A DNA stretch of 64,000 nt from assembly GCA_010202645.1 (NCBI GenBank), contig CP047920.1, positions 558,001 through 622,000 of the forward strand. Direction: 5' to 3'. Each line of letters begins with the position of its first letter. Positions within the stretch are counted from its first letter, which is position 1. Both the position numbers and the translations under genes were made by a program. Below the pieces are notes generated by a model. It ran no database searches. It was not told the DNA's origin and was given only the letters and a program-made list of their open reading frames with translations. This DNA is from Candidatus Saccharibacteria bacterium oral taxon 488. GTDB taxonomy: Bacteria > Patescibacteriota > Saccharimonadia > Saccharimonadales > Saccharimonadaceae. Of this stretch, positions 1-8,493 are shown one piece after another.

Positions 1-116
1 TTCAGACGAAAGCCATTGACACCGGCCTGCATAAGTTGACTAATTTTATCCTGACTCATCGTTGCCGGACCGACAGTCGCTAGGATTTTGGTACGTTTAA
101 AAATTGTGTTACTCAT
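1..116 (-). CDS. pyk: Pyruvate kinase, N-terminal part (runs off the window)
   Basis: Only the first 38 or so codons are present. They read MSNTIFKRTKILATVGPAT followed by a segment ending in GVNGFRL, the classic N-terminal strand of pyruvate kinase (substrate and phosphate-binding region). The enzyme makes pyruvate and ATP from phosphoenolpyruvate and ADP in the cytoplasm. A -10 hexamer TATAAT (124-129, minus strand) ends 7 nt before the ATG, so the transcript is probably leaderless. The rest of the gene lies outside the window. Confidence 0.85.
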   Translation of the reverse strand, partial: MSNTIFKRTKILATVGPATMSQDKISQLMQAGVNGFRL

Positions 117-162
117 CCTTTTGATTATAACACCGGTTAGACGCTGAGAAAAGATATAATCA

Positions 163-878
163 CTATTCAGAATTCGCTGCCCGATATCGAGCGATCGCTT
201 GACGGGCGGCTTGCTGTTGAGCCACTTGTTTGGACGGGCCCACGCCGCGCCCCATCAGCGTTTCACCGACGAACACCCCGAGCGTAAATACCTTATCATG
301 ATCTGGCCCTCCTCGCCCAAAACTTTGTACACCGGCGTCTGACCATCAACGCGCTGAGAAATTTCCTGTAAATACGACTTCGGATCGCGCCAGCTGCCTG
401 ATTCCAAAATTCCGTCCAACTTAACGATGATATGTTTATGAATAAAATCGCGCGCATCATCAAAGCCGCGCTCCAGATAAATCGCGCCGATCACCGCCTC
501 GAACGCATTGGCTAAAATCTGCAAGTGCGCCCGGTCTGAACCATTTTTCTCACCCTTTGACATACGAATCAGCGGCCCATAACCTAATTTATCACCCGCC
601 GCACCGATACTTTCCGTGCGCACCAGTGCCGCCCGCCACGCCGTCAAAACTCCTTCCGGCTCAGAAAAGTGCGTAAATAAATACTCCGTTACCGCTAACT
701 CCAACACCGCATCACCGAGGAATTCCAACCGCTCGTTATGCCCGTGGACTGATTTTCTGTGTTCATTAACGTAGCTACGATGCGTCAAAGCCGTAATCAA
801 CAGATCCAAGTTATTAAACTCAAACCCTAGCTTCTCACGCGCAAACTCCTGATACGGCGCCGTATTCATCCCGCTCAT
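163..878 (-). CDS. rnc: Ribonuclease III, disrupted by a -1 frameshift
   Basis: RNase III cleaves double-stranded RNA in rRNA and mRNA processing. The catalytic domain is intact, with the signature ERLEFLGDA at about residues 49-57. The frame breaks near 305-312, after TPVYKVLGEEG. Read with one base restored, the double-stranded RNA-binding domain continues (HDKVFTLGVFVGETLMGRGV, then SKQVAQQQAARQAI) and stops at 163, giving about 238 residues, a normal length. The uncorrected frame ends at 255 with an unrelated tail. The loss is one base in a GGGCCC-like run, so an assembly error is possible. The gene begins one base after the Nudix stop and probably shares its transcript. Confidence 0.9.
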
Positions 879-1376
879 CTATAGATTCTCCTGCCTGATT
901 CGCTTCATAGCGAGCAGAATTAACTTGCCAATATCCTCATACTCAATCTCATCCAGCGCCTCATGAAAGGTAAACCACTTGAGGCCATTCATCCAGTCTT
1001 CTTTTTGTAGTTTTTCGTCCGGATCAAGCGCCTTCATCAGGTATACTTGCTGCGAAATCAGTACTAATTTATCAAGCCGGCGGTAGCGAAAATTAATTTT
1101 GCCCAGCCAGCCGCATACCTCGATATTCTTGAGGCCAGCCTCCTCGCCAACCTCACGCTTGGCGGCGGCTTGTGCTGTCTCGCCCGGCTCAACATGGCCC
1201 TTGGGAATGGTCCAGCGATCCCGCGCGTCTTGATAAAGTAGAAACTCAACATCACCCTTTTTATTACGTCGAAACACCACGCCGCCGGCGGTTGGCTCGC
1301 GAACTATTTCCTGGATCGACGGTTTTTTGCGACCGCCAAAATATTTCTTGATATGATCAAAGCTGCTTGTCTTCAT
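879..1376 (-). CDS. Nudix hydrolase
   Basis: This is a 165-residue Nudix-family protein, predicted to hydrolyse a nucleoside diphosphate linked to another moiety. The full Nudix box is present at about residues 60-82 (G, then EPGE, REVGEEAGL), supplying the metal-binding glutamates. I chose the ATG at 1376 because it gives the normal N-terminus; an upstream in-frame start would lie deep inside nusB. The start overlaps the nusB stop by 20 bp, so translation is probably coupled. The substrate cannot be read from sequence. The context of nusB and rnc suggests an RNA or nucleotide housekeeping operon. Confidence 0.85.
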   Translation of the reverse strand: MKTSSFDHIKKYFGGRKKPSIQEIVREPTAGGVVFRRNKKGDVEFLLYQDARDRWTIPKGHVEPGETAQAAAKREVGEEAGLKNIEVCGWLGKINFRYRRLDKLVLISQQVYLMKALDPDEKLQKEDWMNGLKWFTFHEALDEIEYEDIGKLILLAMKRIRQENL

Positions 1377-1812
1377 CGGCGTCCTCTTGAAGGGAGCGAT
1401 ACGCTGTGCCGAGCACACCGTTCACAAATTTCCCTGAGTTATCCGAACCAAACGTTTTTGCCAGTTCCACTGCTTCGTTGATGGCCACCTTTGGCGGCAC
1501 CACTGCCCGAGAAAACAATAATTCATACAGCCCGAGCCGCAACACCGTCCGATCAATTCGCGATATCTGCTCAATCGGCCATTCTGGCGCCAGCGGACGA
1601 AGTTTATCATCAAGCTCTGCTTTATGCACGGTGACGCCATCGATCAGACTTCGCACAAACTCGACATCATCGACTGATGATTTGTATTTCTCAAGATTGC
1701 GCGTCAAGATATCGGCGACATTAATCTCGCTGTCGCCAACTTCCTGGCGAAACTCAATCTCGTATAACGTCTGCAACGCGACGATTCGTCCTAAGTGACG
1801 GTTTGAAGCCAT
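1357..1812 (-). CDS. nusB: Transcription antitermination factor NusB
   Basis: The 151-residue product matches NusB throughout: it opens with SNRHLGRIVALQTLYEIEF and has the conserved C-terminal segment AINEAVELAKTFG followed by FVNGVLG. NusB binds boxA RNA with S10 and supports antitermination on rRNA operons. The gene starts just downstream of rpmF and overlaps the next gene, a Nudix hydrolase. Its order rpmF-nusB-Nudix-rnc suggests one transcript for ribosome production and RNA processing, driven from the rpmF promoter. Confidence 0.93.
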   Translation of the reverse strand: MASNRHLGRIVALQTLYEIEFRQEVGDSEINVADILTRNLEKYKSSVDDVEFVRSLIDGVTVHKAELDDKLRPLAPEWPIEQISRIDRTVLRLGLYELLFSRAVVPPKVAINEAVELAKTFGSDNSGKFVNGVLGTAYRSLQEDADEDKQL

Positions 1813-1839
1813 GACAAAAACGTTCCTGTTCGTGTTAGT

Positions 1840-1989
1840 TTATTTTGTGCTCTTGCTACCAGTCTCACGTTTGGTCGTCTTGACCTTCACTGGTGACGTC
1901 CCGTTGACGCGGCGTGCTAATTTCAGTACCAAGTGGCTGCGACGCAGACCGGTCTTGCGCGGACTGCTCTGCTTTTTTGGTTGTGCCAT
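1840..1989 (-). CDS. rpmF: 50S ribosomal protein L32
   Basis: This is a 49-residue basic protein beginning MAQPKKQSSPRKTGLRRSH, the typical L32 N-terminus. No zinc-binding cysteines are visible, so it is a C-minus type. It has a good Shine-Dalgarno sequence (AAGGAG, about 8 nt before the ATG) and a strong upstream promoter, unlike most first genes here, which look leaderless. It sits 27 bp upstream of nusB on the same strand. Confidence 0.88.
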   Translation of the reverse strand: MAQPKKQSSPRKTGLRRSHLVLKLARRVNGTSPVKVKTTKRETGSKSTK

Positions 1990-2032
1990 AGAAAAATCTC
2001 CTTTATTTCAGTTTATGTAACACTTGGGCTTC

Positions 2033-2061
2033 ATTATACCGGTTTTTGATAGATTTCTCAA
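2033..2061 (-). promoter_or_regulatory. Promoter of rpmF-nusB operon
   Basis: On the minus strand, TTGAGA (2056-2061) and TATAAT (2033-2038) are separated by 17 bp, a close match to the housekeeping sigma consensus. Transcription would start near 2026, giving a leader of about 37 nt with a Shine-Dalgarno site. Confidence 0.75.
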
Positions 2062-2102
2062 GGGGATGCAGAGCAGTGGCAATACGCTGTCAGGGGGTAT
2101 TG

Positions 2103-2131
2103 TTGACTTTATATAATATTTATGGTAATAT
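2103..2131 (+). promoter_or_regulatory. Promoter of the small secreted-protein gene
   Basis: TTGACT (2103-2108) and TAATAT (2126-2131) are separated by 17 bp. The leader carries AAAGG at about 2153-2157. The short out-of-phase ATG at 2160 lies closer to that site than the chosen start at 2174, so the start assignment is not fully certain. Confidence 0.65.
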
Positions 2132-2173
2132 CATAGACATCACTTACGATAGAAAGGATATGTCCTACCAACC

Positions 2174-2587
2174 ATGGATAAGAAAAAGGATGAGAAAAAC
2201 CTACCCCCTCAGTCTGGGGAAGCACTAAGTCGACTAGGTGAACTGAAACTGGCCATCGGGTCATGGGCGATGCTGGCGGCAATGGCGGCAGGTCTCGGCG
2301 TCGGCATTAACGGTATCGCCAACGCCGATAAAGAGCCGCCAGGACCACCCCTAGTTGGCTCTTATATGATGCATTACGATCCTAAGGCTGGTGTTACAAA
2401 GGATTCAGATGTATGTGCAGCAGCAGATTTTGCTGTAAGAGATGCCGGTGCTAGTCATACTCCACAGATTGATATAGTGGGCTGTGCCACAGAATCCAAG
2501 AAGCTCGCTGGTCTTCCGCAGGGAACACGCGTACGGGTCGAGGTACACGAGAACGGCTCGGTAACAACCAGACCCTTTAATAGTTAA
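2174..2587 (+). CDS. Small membrane-anchored or secreted protein of unknown function
   Basis: I do not recognise this 137-residue protein. It has a charged N-terminus (MDKKKDEKNL), one hydrophobic segment at about residues 26-48 (SWAMLAAMAAGLGVGINGIA), a proline-rich linker and then a domain of about 75 residues with two cysteines that could form a disulfide. This implies export with the C-terminal domain outside. It has its own promoter and ends 3 bp before the converging leuS stop. A small extracytoplasmic binding or host-contact role is conceivable but unsupported. Confidence 0.6.
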   Translation: MDKKKDEKNLPPQSGEALSRLGELKLAIGSWAMLAAMAAGLGVGINGIANADKEPPGPPLVGSYMMHYDPKAGVTKDSDVCAAADFAVRDAGASHTPQIDIVGCATESKKLAGLPQGTRVRVEVHENGSVTTRPFNS

Positions 2588-2590
2588 TAT

Positions 2591-5173
2591 CTAGACAACA
2601 ATATTCACCAACTTCCCTGGCACATAAATCACCTTTTTCGGTGCCCGGGCATTGAGATAGGAGCAAACTTTTTCATCAGCCAGAGCTGCTGCTTCAACGC
2701 CCTGCTGGTCGATGTCGGTCGGCAGCTCAAGCTTCGATCGAAGCTTGCCATTGACCTGCACGATGATCGTCATCACATCGCTCACCAGATATTGCTCATC
2801 CCATTTTGGCCAATGGTTGACGTGAATGGTGTCGGTATGGCCCAGTTCCTGCCACAACTCTTCCGTGATGTGCGGCGCAAATGGTGCCAAAATCTGCAGC
2901 AGACTCTCCAGGGTGAACCGCCACGTTTCCGACACTTGCATGCCGTGTGATTCTTTGAACTTGTATAGGCCATTGACCATCTCCATCATCGCCGCTACGG
3001 CCGTATTGAACTTTTCGTCCTCGATGTCGCGAGTGACTTTTTTGATGGTTGAGTGCGTTAGGCGGAGAAGGGTGACGGCGTCACCCCCTCCGACAGAGGC
3101 TGTGGAGGGTTCGCGAGTAGCGGACACTCCAGCCGAACGCTCACGAGTAATCTCCTGTGGAGATTCGAGCGAAGAGTGTACTCTGAAGGAGGATGGCGCC
3201 GCCAAAAACTCCTGCACTATGTTCCACACTCGGTTTAAGAACCGATACGTCCCCGGCACCCCGCGTGGATCCCATGGCGCATCCATATCGTACGGCGCGA
3301 TGAACATCTCGTAAACACGCAGCGCATCGGCACCGTAACCAGAGTCCATAATCTCCATCGGATCGATGACATTGCCCTTGGACTTACTCATCTTTTGACC
3401 GTCCGGCGCCATGATGTAGGCGTTATACATCATTCGCTTGAACGGCTCCGGTGTCGGCACTAAACCAAGTTTATGGAAAAATCGCATCCAAAAACGACTG
3501 TATAGCAAGTGTGCTACCGCGTGGTCAGCACCATTATAATAATCAACCGGCATCCAGTGATTAATGCGCTCTGGATCCCACGCCTCGGCGTCATTATGCG
3601 GGTCAAGATAACGCAGGAAATACCAACTGGAACAGGCATAGCCATCCAATGTGTCCGTTTCGCGCCGCCCTTCATGCCAATTGTTGCCCGCTGGCTTCGG
3701 CTCAGTAATCGGCATGGTTTTACCCGTTTCAACATCAACCCACACGCGCACCCAGTCATCAACTTGCGCTAAGACTGACGTATTACCGCCCGTTGGCTTG
3801 AAATTCTCGACTTCTGGCAGAATCACCGGCAAGCACTCATCCGCAACAGTAATTGGCTCGAAACCATCAACATGAACCATTGGAATTGGCGCACCCCAGT
3901 ACCGCTGACGAGAAATCAGCCAGTCACGCATCTTATAGGTAGTCTTGCTCCGACCCAGGCCCTGTTGCTCCAGCCAAGCCACCACCTGTTCACGAGCCTC
4001 TTCGCTGCGCAGGCCGTCAAAATCGCCCGAATTAATCAATTCGCCTTCACCCGTGTAACAGCCAGCATCCGCCGAGTTTTCTGGCTTTTCAATCACTTGC
4101 ACTACTGGCAAATCAAATTTTTCGGCAAATTCCAAGTCGCGTTCATCATGCGCTGGCACTGCCATGACTGCACCCGTGCCATAGCCACTCAGTACGTAGT
4201 CAGCCGTCCAGATTGGCAGCTTTTGGCCATTGACTGGATTGATAGCGTAACTGCCAGTAAAGACGCCTGTTTTGTCTTTATTTTCTTGGCGTTCAACGTC
4301 GGATTTTTTCTGCGCCGCTTGAATGTATGCTTCAACTTTGGCACGCGTGTCGGCATTAACCAACTGAAATACTAACGGATGCTCTGGCGCCAACGCCACA
4401 TATGTCGCGCCAAACAGCGTGTCAGGACGCGTAGTGAAAACAGTGATGACATCGTCGCAGCCTTCAGCCGCAAACTCAACCTCCGCACCGACCGACCGGC
4501 CAATCCAATTTTTCTGCATGGTTTTGACCATTTCCGTCCAGTCCAAGTCATCAGTCGCCTCCAAAATCTCATCAGCATAGGCCGTGATGCGGAAAAACCA
4601 CTGTTTGAGGTTGCGCTTGGTAACGGGGTTGCCGCAGCGCCAACATTTGCCGCCCTCAACCTGCTCGTTAGCTAACACCGTATTGTCGGTATCGCACCAC
4701 CACTGCAGTTGCTCCTTTTGATATGCCAAATCGTGCTTGTACAGCTGCGTAAAAATCCACTGAGTCCATTTGTAATACTCGGGGTCAGCGGTGGAAATCT
4801 CCTTTGACCAATCATAACTAAAGCCGAGGCATTTCAGCTGCTCCTTAAAATGAACCTTGGCTTCATCGTGCGCTACCCGCGGCGTTTTACCAACCTTGAT
4901 AGCGTAATTTTCCACTGGCAGTCCGAAGCTGTCCCAACCAATTGGATGGTACACATTGTAGCCTTGCTGACGCTTCAGGCGCGCTTTGATGTCAGCAAAC
5001 TGAAACGTCCGACCGTGACCGATGTGAATGCCAGCCCCAGTGATACCAGGAAGCATACTCAAGCTGTAGTATTTTGGGCGCGTTGTATCACTAAGATCAG
5101 TGACATAGGTGCCGTCAGCCTCCCATTTATCTTGCCATTTTTTCTCAATTTCCGTCGGATTGTAGCGTCTCAT
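2591..5173 (-). CDS. leuS: Leucyl-tRNA synthetase with in-frame palindromic-element insert
   Basis: LeuRS charges tRNA-Leu with leucine. The 860-residue product has HIGH at about residues 50-53, a long editing (CP1) region with TTRPDTLFGATY, and KMSKS near residue 594, followed by the anticodon-binding domain. The start at 5173 was chosen because it gives the standard N-terminus MRRYNPTEIEKKW; -10 TATACT (5181-5186) ends 7 nt upstream, so the mRNA is probably leaderless. Between the catalytic core and the anticodon-binding helices, residues about 660-696 are encoded by the 110-bp repeat described separately. This Ser/Arg-rich stretch is not a normal LeuRS segment. It sits at a domain boundary, so activity is probably kept. 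Confidence 0.95.
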   Translation of the reverse strand: MRRYNPTEIEKKWQDKWEADGTYVTDLSDTTRPKYYSLSMLPGITGAGIHIGHGRTFQFADIKARLKRQQGYNVYHPIGWDSFGLPVENYAIKVGKTPRVAHDEAKVHFKEQLKCLGFSYDWSKEISTADPEYYKWTQWIFTQLYKHDLAYQKEQLQWWCDTDNTVLANEQVEGGKCWRCGNPVTKRNLKQWFFRITAYADEILEATDDLDWTEMVKTMQKNWIGRSVGAEVEFAAEGCDDVITVFTTRPDTLFGATYVALAPEHPLVFQLVNADTRAKVEAYIQAAQKKSDVERQENKDKTGVFTGSYAINPVNGQKLPIWTADYVLSGYGTGAVMAVPAHDERDLEFAEKFDLPVVQVIEKPENSADAGCYTGEGELINSGDFDGLRSEEAREQVVAWLEQQGLGRSKTTYKMRDWLISRQRYWGAPIPMVHVDGFEPITVADECLPVILPEVENFKPTGGNTSVLAQVDDWVRVWVDVETGKTMPITEPKPAGNNWHEGRRETDTLDGYACSSWYFLRYLDPHNDAEAWDPERINHWMPVDYYNGADHAVAHLLYSRFWMRFFHKLGLVPTPEPFKRMMYNAYIMAPDGQKMSKSKGNVIDPMEIMDSGYGADALRVYEMFIAPYDMDAPWDPRGVPGTYRFLNRVWNIVQEFLAAPSSFRVHSSLESPQEITRERSAGVSATREPSTASVGGGDAVTLLRLTHSTIKKVTRDIEDEKFNTAVAAMMEMVNGLYKFKESHGMQVSETWRFTLESLLQILAPFAPHITEELWQELGHTDTIHVNHWPKWDEQYLVSDVMTIIVQVNGKLRSKLELPTDIDQQGVEAAALADEKVCSYLNARAPKKVIYVPGKLVNIVV
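3087..3196. repeat. 110-bp hairpin-forming element, copy 1 (inside leuS)
   Basis: This segment matches positions 53065-53174 over all 110 bp with no gaps; by hand I count 14 differences (about 87% identity). It folds into a strong hairpin (GGC, bulge, TGGAGGGTTCGC, loop, GCGGACACTCCAGCC, one mismatch). Its ends carry further inverted sequence (CCTCC near one end, GGAGG near the other) and it contains the near-palindrome AGAGTGTACTCT. On the minus strand it encodes RVHSSL, RERSA and STASVGG, the same frame as the second copy. Confidence 0.9.
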
Positions 5174-5186
5174 ACTCCTTAGTATA

Positions 5187-6511
5187 TCATCTCTCGACGC
5201 TAGTGTCGGTGTCTTCATCGTTCTCATCCGTGGAGGTACCACCCCTAGCAAACGGCGGCGGTATTGGTGATGAGCCGGCAAAATCCCGAAGTACTGATTT
5301 AAGATTATCGGCATTTGGTGGTATGTCAATCTGTTCTGACTTGCTGTAATCGAATGTCATATCCATAGTAAGGCTCTGGTCCTTGTTGCCATCTGAACCG
5401 TGTGCCTTAATCTCAATCGCTTTCAGTTGATGCGACCACGGATCGACCCAGATGCGTATAGTGGGCAATCTCTTTGACGACGTAGTTTTATTTGCTGTAT
5501 TGAATACTTTGTCACCATAGCATTCCTTGATTTTCTTGCCAAGTTTTGTATCCCCCAGGGAGTCGACAAATGCGCGTAGTTTGTCTGACATTTTACCGTC
5601 CGAAGCTAGATCAATTTCAAAGCCAGGCGCACCATCACGCGGCTCGACCTTAGTGTCCTTTTTGACCGTCACAAAGCTGTTTTTGCGATACGCGTTGATC
5701 AGTTCGCTACGCACCTGCTGGTCAGCATTGATTAAATCAAAGATTTCTTGAGAGCACGTGTCTTTGTTTGTATGTGATGCTCCAAGCTCATCAAATGATA
5801 CCTTAAGCCACTTGCCTTCAATTTTGTTAAGTTTTTCATCAAGCTGTTTGAGGATCTGGTCGCGTATCATCGTCGACCGCGTATCTGGTAGTACTCCCCG
5901 GCTTCGAGCCTTGATGATCGTCTCTACCATCTGGCGCACGATATCTTTTAGATGTTCGCTCTTAATATAAATCGTACCCTTGCCATCAGCCACCATTGTG
6001 AGGATGACGTCTTGCTGGATCTCCATGCCGTTGATCGCTAATGTAATGGTAGCCTCGGTTTTTGATTTTGGTGAGTCGGCAACGGCTTTAATCTTAATGT
6101 CAGCCCGATTGCCGCTACCAAGGTCCATGACGAGTTTACCTGAGGAAACCACCTTTTGGTCTGGAATGAATTAACCACTGCATCAGTTACCATCCTCTGC
6201 GGATCTTGCCACCAGAAAAAGTACAATAGTACCGCAGCGATAGCCAGTAGCAATACGACCGAGCCGGTAACAATACCGATGATGAGGCCGGTTTTCTTTT
6301 TTGGCGGCATAACCGAATTCATGATCGGTGGTTGCGACGTCGGCGATGCTGGTCGTGCCGGCGTCGATGCAGGCTGATCAGCCTGTGTAGGCGGAGTCGT
6401 TGTCGACTGTGATGAGCTTGATGCGACCGTCGATTGCGACGCTGCCGGCGGTGTTGACGCAGCAGCTTTATCCGCTGGTGTTTTCTTGCTATTCGTACCC
6501 TTGTCGTCCAT
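5187..6511 (-). CDS. Membrane-anchored extracytoplasmic protein, split by a frameshift
   Basis: The function is not recognised. Read through one -1 shift, the product has about 441 residues: a Ser/Thr/Pro/Gln-rich cytoplasmic tail of about 70 residues, PPKKK, a transmembrane helix at about 75-100, then a large domain of alternating beta strands, perhaps lipoprotein-like (LppX/LolA-type topology is a guess). The break is in the A-run at 6154-6157: frame 0 reads NSFQTK and the following frame reads KVVSSGKLVMDLG, so one lost A explains it. A Shine-Dalgarno site (GGAGG) precedes the ATG at 6511. It ends 13 bp upstream of leuS. Confidence 0.7.
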
Positions 6512-6541
6512 ATTCCTCCTCGTTATACTTTCATTGTATCA

Positions 6542-7843
6542 CTATCCGCGAAAGCGCGAGAAAAATTCATTTTTTCGCTTAATCCAGTCAGGTGACTGGC
6601 GCACTAATTTTTTCTCATCCTCGGTGCTGTGTAGGTTAATTTTAATCGCTTCCTCGAGCCAAACACCGCCACTTGAACCTTTGAAGAGAGCCACGCCGCC
6701 CGCATGAAGTTTTTCGCGTACAAATCCGCCGGCCATCAGCGCATCACGACACTCCTTGACCTGACAGCCGCGACGACGTGCTACCGGCGCCAGGTATTGA
6801 TTAGCCATCTCACCGACGGTCACTACCCAATCCAGCTCGTCTGGCGAACACTGAGCGCCGAGCTTCGCATGACCGGCCTGCGTATCCTTGCGTAGCCCAT
6901 TCATATTACCAAACACCACGATACGCTGCGGCACCTCGAGACTGTACAGCGTTTGTAGTGCTGACAATGCCGTCAGCGGCGACGAGCTATAGCTATCGTC
7001 AATCAAAATCGTCTGATCCGCACCACGAAGCACTTGCATCCGACCCGGCAGCGAACTTAGCTGGCTCAAACCCTTTTCAATCAATTCTTTCGTCATACCC
7101 ATCCGCACCCCGGCGAGCATCGCCACGACGGCTGGCCGCAGATTATGCTCACCAAGCAGCGGCAGCATCACCGCGATGCCATCAGGATATTCCGGGCCGA
7201 TAATCTTGCCGACATAACCATGCTCCAGCGAGAAATCATGCTGCTCAAAATAATACTCAGCGACCTCGCTGGTACCATATGTCGTCATCTGGGGATTTGT
7301 CAAAAATGCGGCAAATCGACCGTCGATATCATCACGGTTAATGGCCGCAAAGCGAGCATTATTCGCCAATGTTAGCATCTCGCCAGCCACCTCTTCGACA
7401 GTATGTTCAACCCGCATACGACCAGAGGTTACCGATGTCACAACGGCCATGTCCGGCAAAATAACCTGCTGAAACCACGCATTAAAACCAGGCTGCATCG
7501 GGCTGAACTCTTGGACAATAATCTGGGCTTCGGGATGCTCGGCGCGAGTACGCTTTTTGACAGCTCGCATCATCTTGCGGCGGTGCCAAAATCCCCACTT
7601 CTCCTCCGGACGATTCTCGGGGTAGCGCACGCCCATGATCTGCAGAAGGGTTTGTAAGTGCGACGTTGGCTCAGCAGCGTGCATGGCGACAGCAAACTGC
7701 TGCGATAGCACAGTAGCGATCGCTGTTTTAGCACTCGTTTTACCAGCACTCCCGGTCACTGCGATCAACTTGACATCAGCATGGTCGGCAAAAAATTGCC
7801 GGACATAGCGTATCATTTTTTTCTCAAACGACTTCTTGAACAT
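6542..7843 (-). CDS. murF: UDP-MurNAc-tripeptide--D-Ala-D-Ala ligase-like Mur ligase
   Basis: The 433-residue protein is a Mur ligase: ATP-binding loop VTGSAGKTS at about residues 29-37, a central domain with a GEHN-type motif (LLGEHNLRPAVVAML), and a C-terminal domain with IDDSYSSSP matching the MurF DDSYNANP motif. It adds D-Ala-D-Ala to the UDP-MurNAc peptide in peptidoglycan synthesis. The start at 7843 was preferred to 7855 because a -10-like TATGAT (7851-7856) ends 7 nt before it, as in many genes here. At 433 residues it is close to normal length. The exact amino acid added is inferred from the family. Confidence 0.85.
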   Translation of the reverse strand: MFKKSFEKKMIRYVRQFFADHADVKLIAVTGSAGKTSAKTAIATVLSQQFAVAMHAAEPTSHLQTLLQIMGVRYPENRPEEKWGFWHRRKMMRAVKKRTRAEHPEAQIIVQEFSPMQPGFNAWFQQVILPDMAVVTSVTSGRMRVEHTVEEVAGEMLTLANNARFAAINRDDIDGRFAAFLTNPQMTTYGTSEVAEYYFEQHDFSLEHGYVGKIIGPEYPDGIAVMLPLLGEHNLRPAVVAMLAGVRMGMTKELIEKGLSQLSSLPGRMQVLRGADQTILIDDSYSSSPLTALSALQTLYSLEVPQRIVVFGNMNGLRKDTQAGHAKLGAQCSPDELDWVVTVGEMANQYLAPVARRRGCQVKECRDALMAGGFVREKLHAGGVALFKGSSGGVWLEEAIKINLHSTEDEKKLVRQSPDWIKRKNEFFSRFRG

Positions 7844-7890
7844 CTCCTTTATCATACCATAAGCGCTGTCAAACGCGCCACTTGACGAAT

Positions 7891-7980
7891 AAAAAAGAGC
7901 TGTTACGCGCCCACCCGGGGCAATTTCGTGTGTTTGTTTTGGATGGCAGCATAGGAAACGCCCCTATGCGTACCAGCTCT
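7891..7980 (-). ncRNA. Candidate structured small RNA with terminator
   Basis: On the minus strand a transcript of about 85-90 nt can form a 13-bp closing stem with one mismatch (AGAGCTGGTACGC at 7980-7968 with GCGTAACAGCTCT at 7908-7896), an inner hairpin (ATAGG / CCTAT) and a third helix (CCATCC / GGGTGG). The closing stem is followed by six U residues (7891-7896), as in an intrinsic terminator. A -10-like TAATAT (7985-7990) lies just upstream. No long ORF covers the region. It lacks the conserved SRP RNA core and I cannot assign a family. Confidence 0.5.
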
Positions 7981-8035
7981 GACGATATTATGCGCTTTTT
8001 TGTTAAAAAGCACAAGGGGTTTGATCAATATTTAC

Positions 8036-8473
8036 CTACAATTGTTTGGCGAAGGCATTAGTGCTACGTACGACCGCGCCTTTTTTCAAGTAGAATCGCT
8101 GCGCCGCTTCACGTTCTGGGCGCGATGTAAACTCCAGTTTTTGAGCACCCTGTTCACGACCCCAGTCAATGACGGCGTCCCAGAGTTGAGAGCCGACACC
8201 CTTGCCCTGTACCGTCGGGTCGGTCACAAAATCATCAAGATAGATTTTACGCCCAGCAGCCGGCCCAAGTAGCAGTGCTGCCGTTGCCATGCCAACGACT
8301 TTGCCTGATAACCGCGCCAACAGCAACACATGGCTCGGCGAGTCAATGATCTGCTGTAATAACTCGGTGTCGGCTGGATGTGGCTTGCTGGTGAGTGCCG
8401 CGATGAGGTTAGTAATGTCTGCCACATCAGATTCGGCGATGTGGGATGCGCGTTCAATTGTCAATTCGTTCAT
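8036..8473 (-). CDS. GNAT-family N-acetyltransferase
   Basis: The 145-residue protein has the GNAT fold: an acetyl-CoA pyrophosphate-binding loop QGKGVGSQL at about residues 89-97, preceded by a beta strand (KIYLDDFVTDP) and followed by a C-terminal strand and helix with AAQRFYLKKG. It should transfer an acetyl group from acetyl-CoA; the acceptor is unknown. The ATG at 8473 lies 6 nt after -10 TATAAT, so it is probably leaderless. It diverges from pta, which could supply or consume acetyl-CoA, though that link is only suggestive. Confidence 0.85.
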   Translation of the reverse strand: MNELTIERASHIAESDVADITNLIAALTSKPHPADTELLQQIIDSPSHVLLLARLSGKVVGMATAALLLGPAAGRKIYLDDFVTDPTVQGKGVGSQLWDAVIDWGREQGAQKLEFTSRPEREAAQRFYLKKGAVVRSTNAFAKQL

Positions 8474-8479
8474 AGTTCC

Positions 8480-8487
8480 ATTATACT
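8480..8487. promoter_or_regulatory. Overlapping divergent -10 elements for GNAT and pta genes
   Basis: The 20-bp gap between the two ATGs holds TATAAT on the minus strand (8480-8485) and TATACT on the plus strand (8482-8487), sharing 4 bp. Each ends exactly 6 nt before its start codon. Both -35 regions would lie inside the opposite gene. Both transcripts would be leaderless and their initiation mutually exclusive. Confidence 0.7.
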
Positions 8488-8493
8488 ATACTC

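Noticed and set aside
2160..2228. Short ATG frame at 2160 with a better-placed Shine-Dalgarno
   Set aside because: It encodes only about 22 residues with no coherent features, whereas the frame from 2174 gives a membrane-anchored protein of 137 residues.
7891..7980. SRP (4.5S) RNA
   Set aside because: The conserved GGTCAGG / GGAA / AGCAGC core is missing on both strands.
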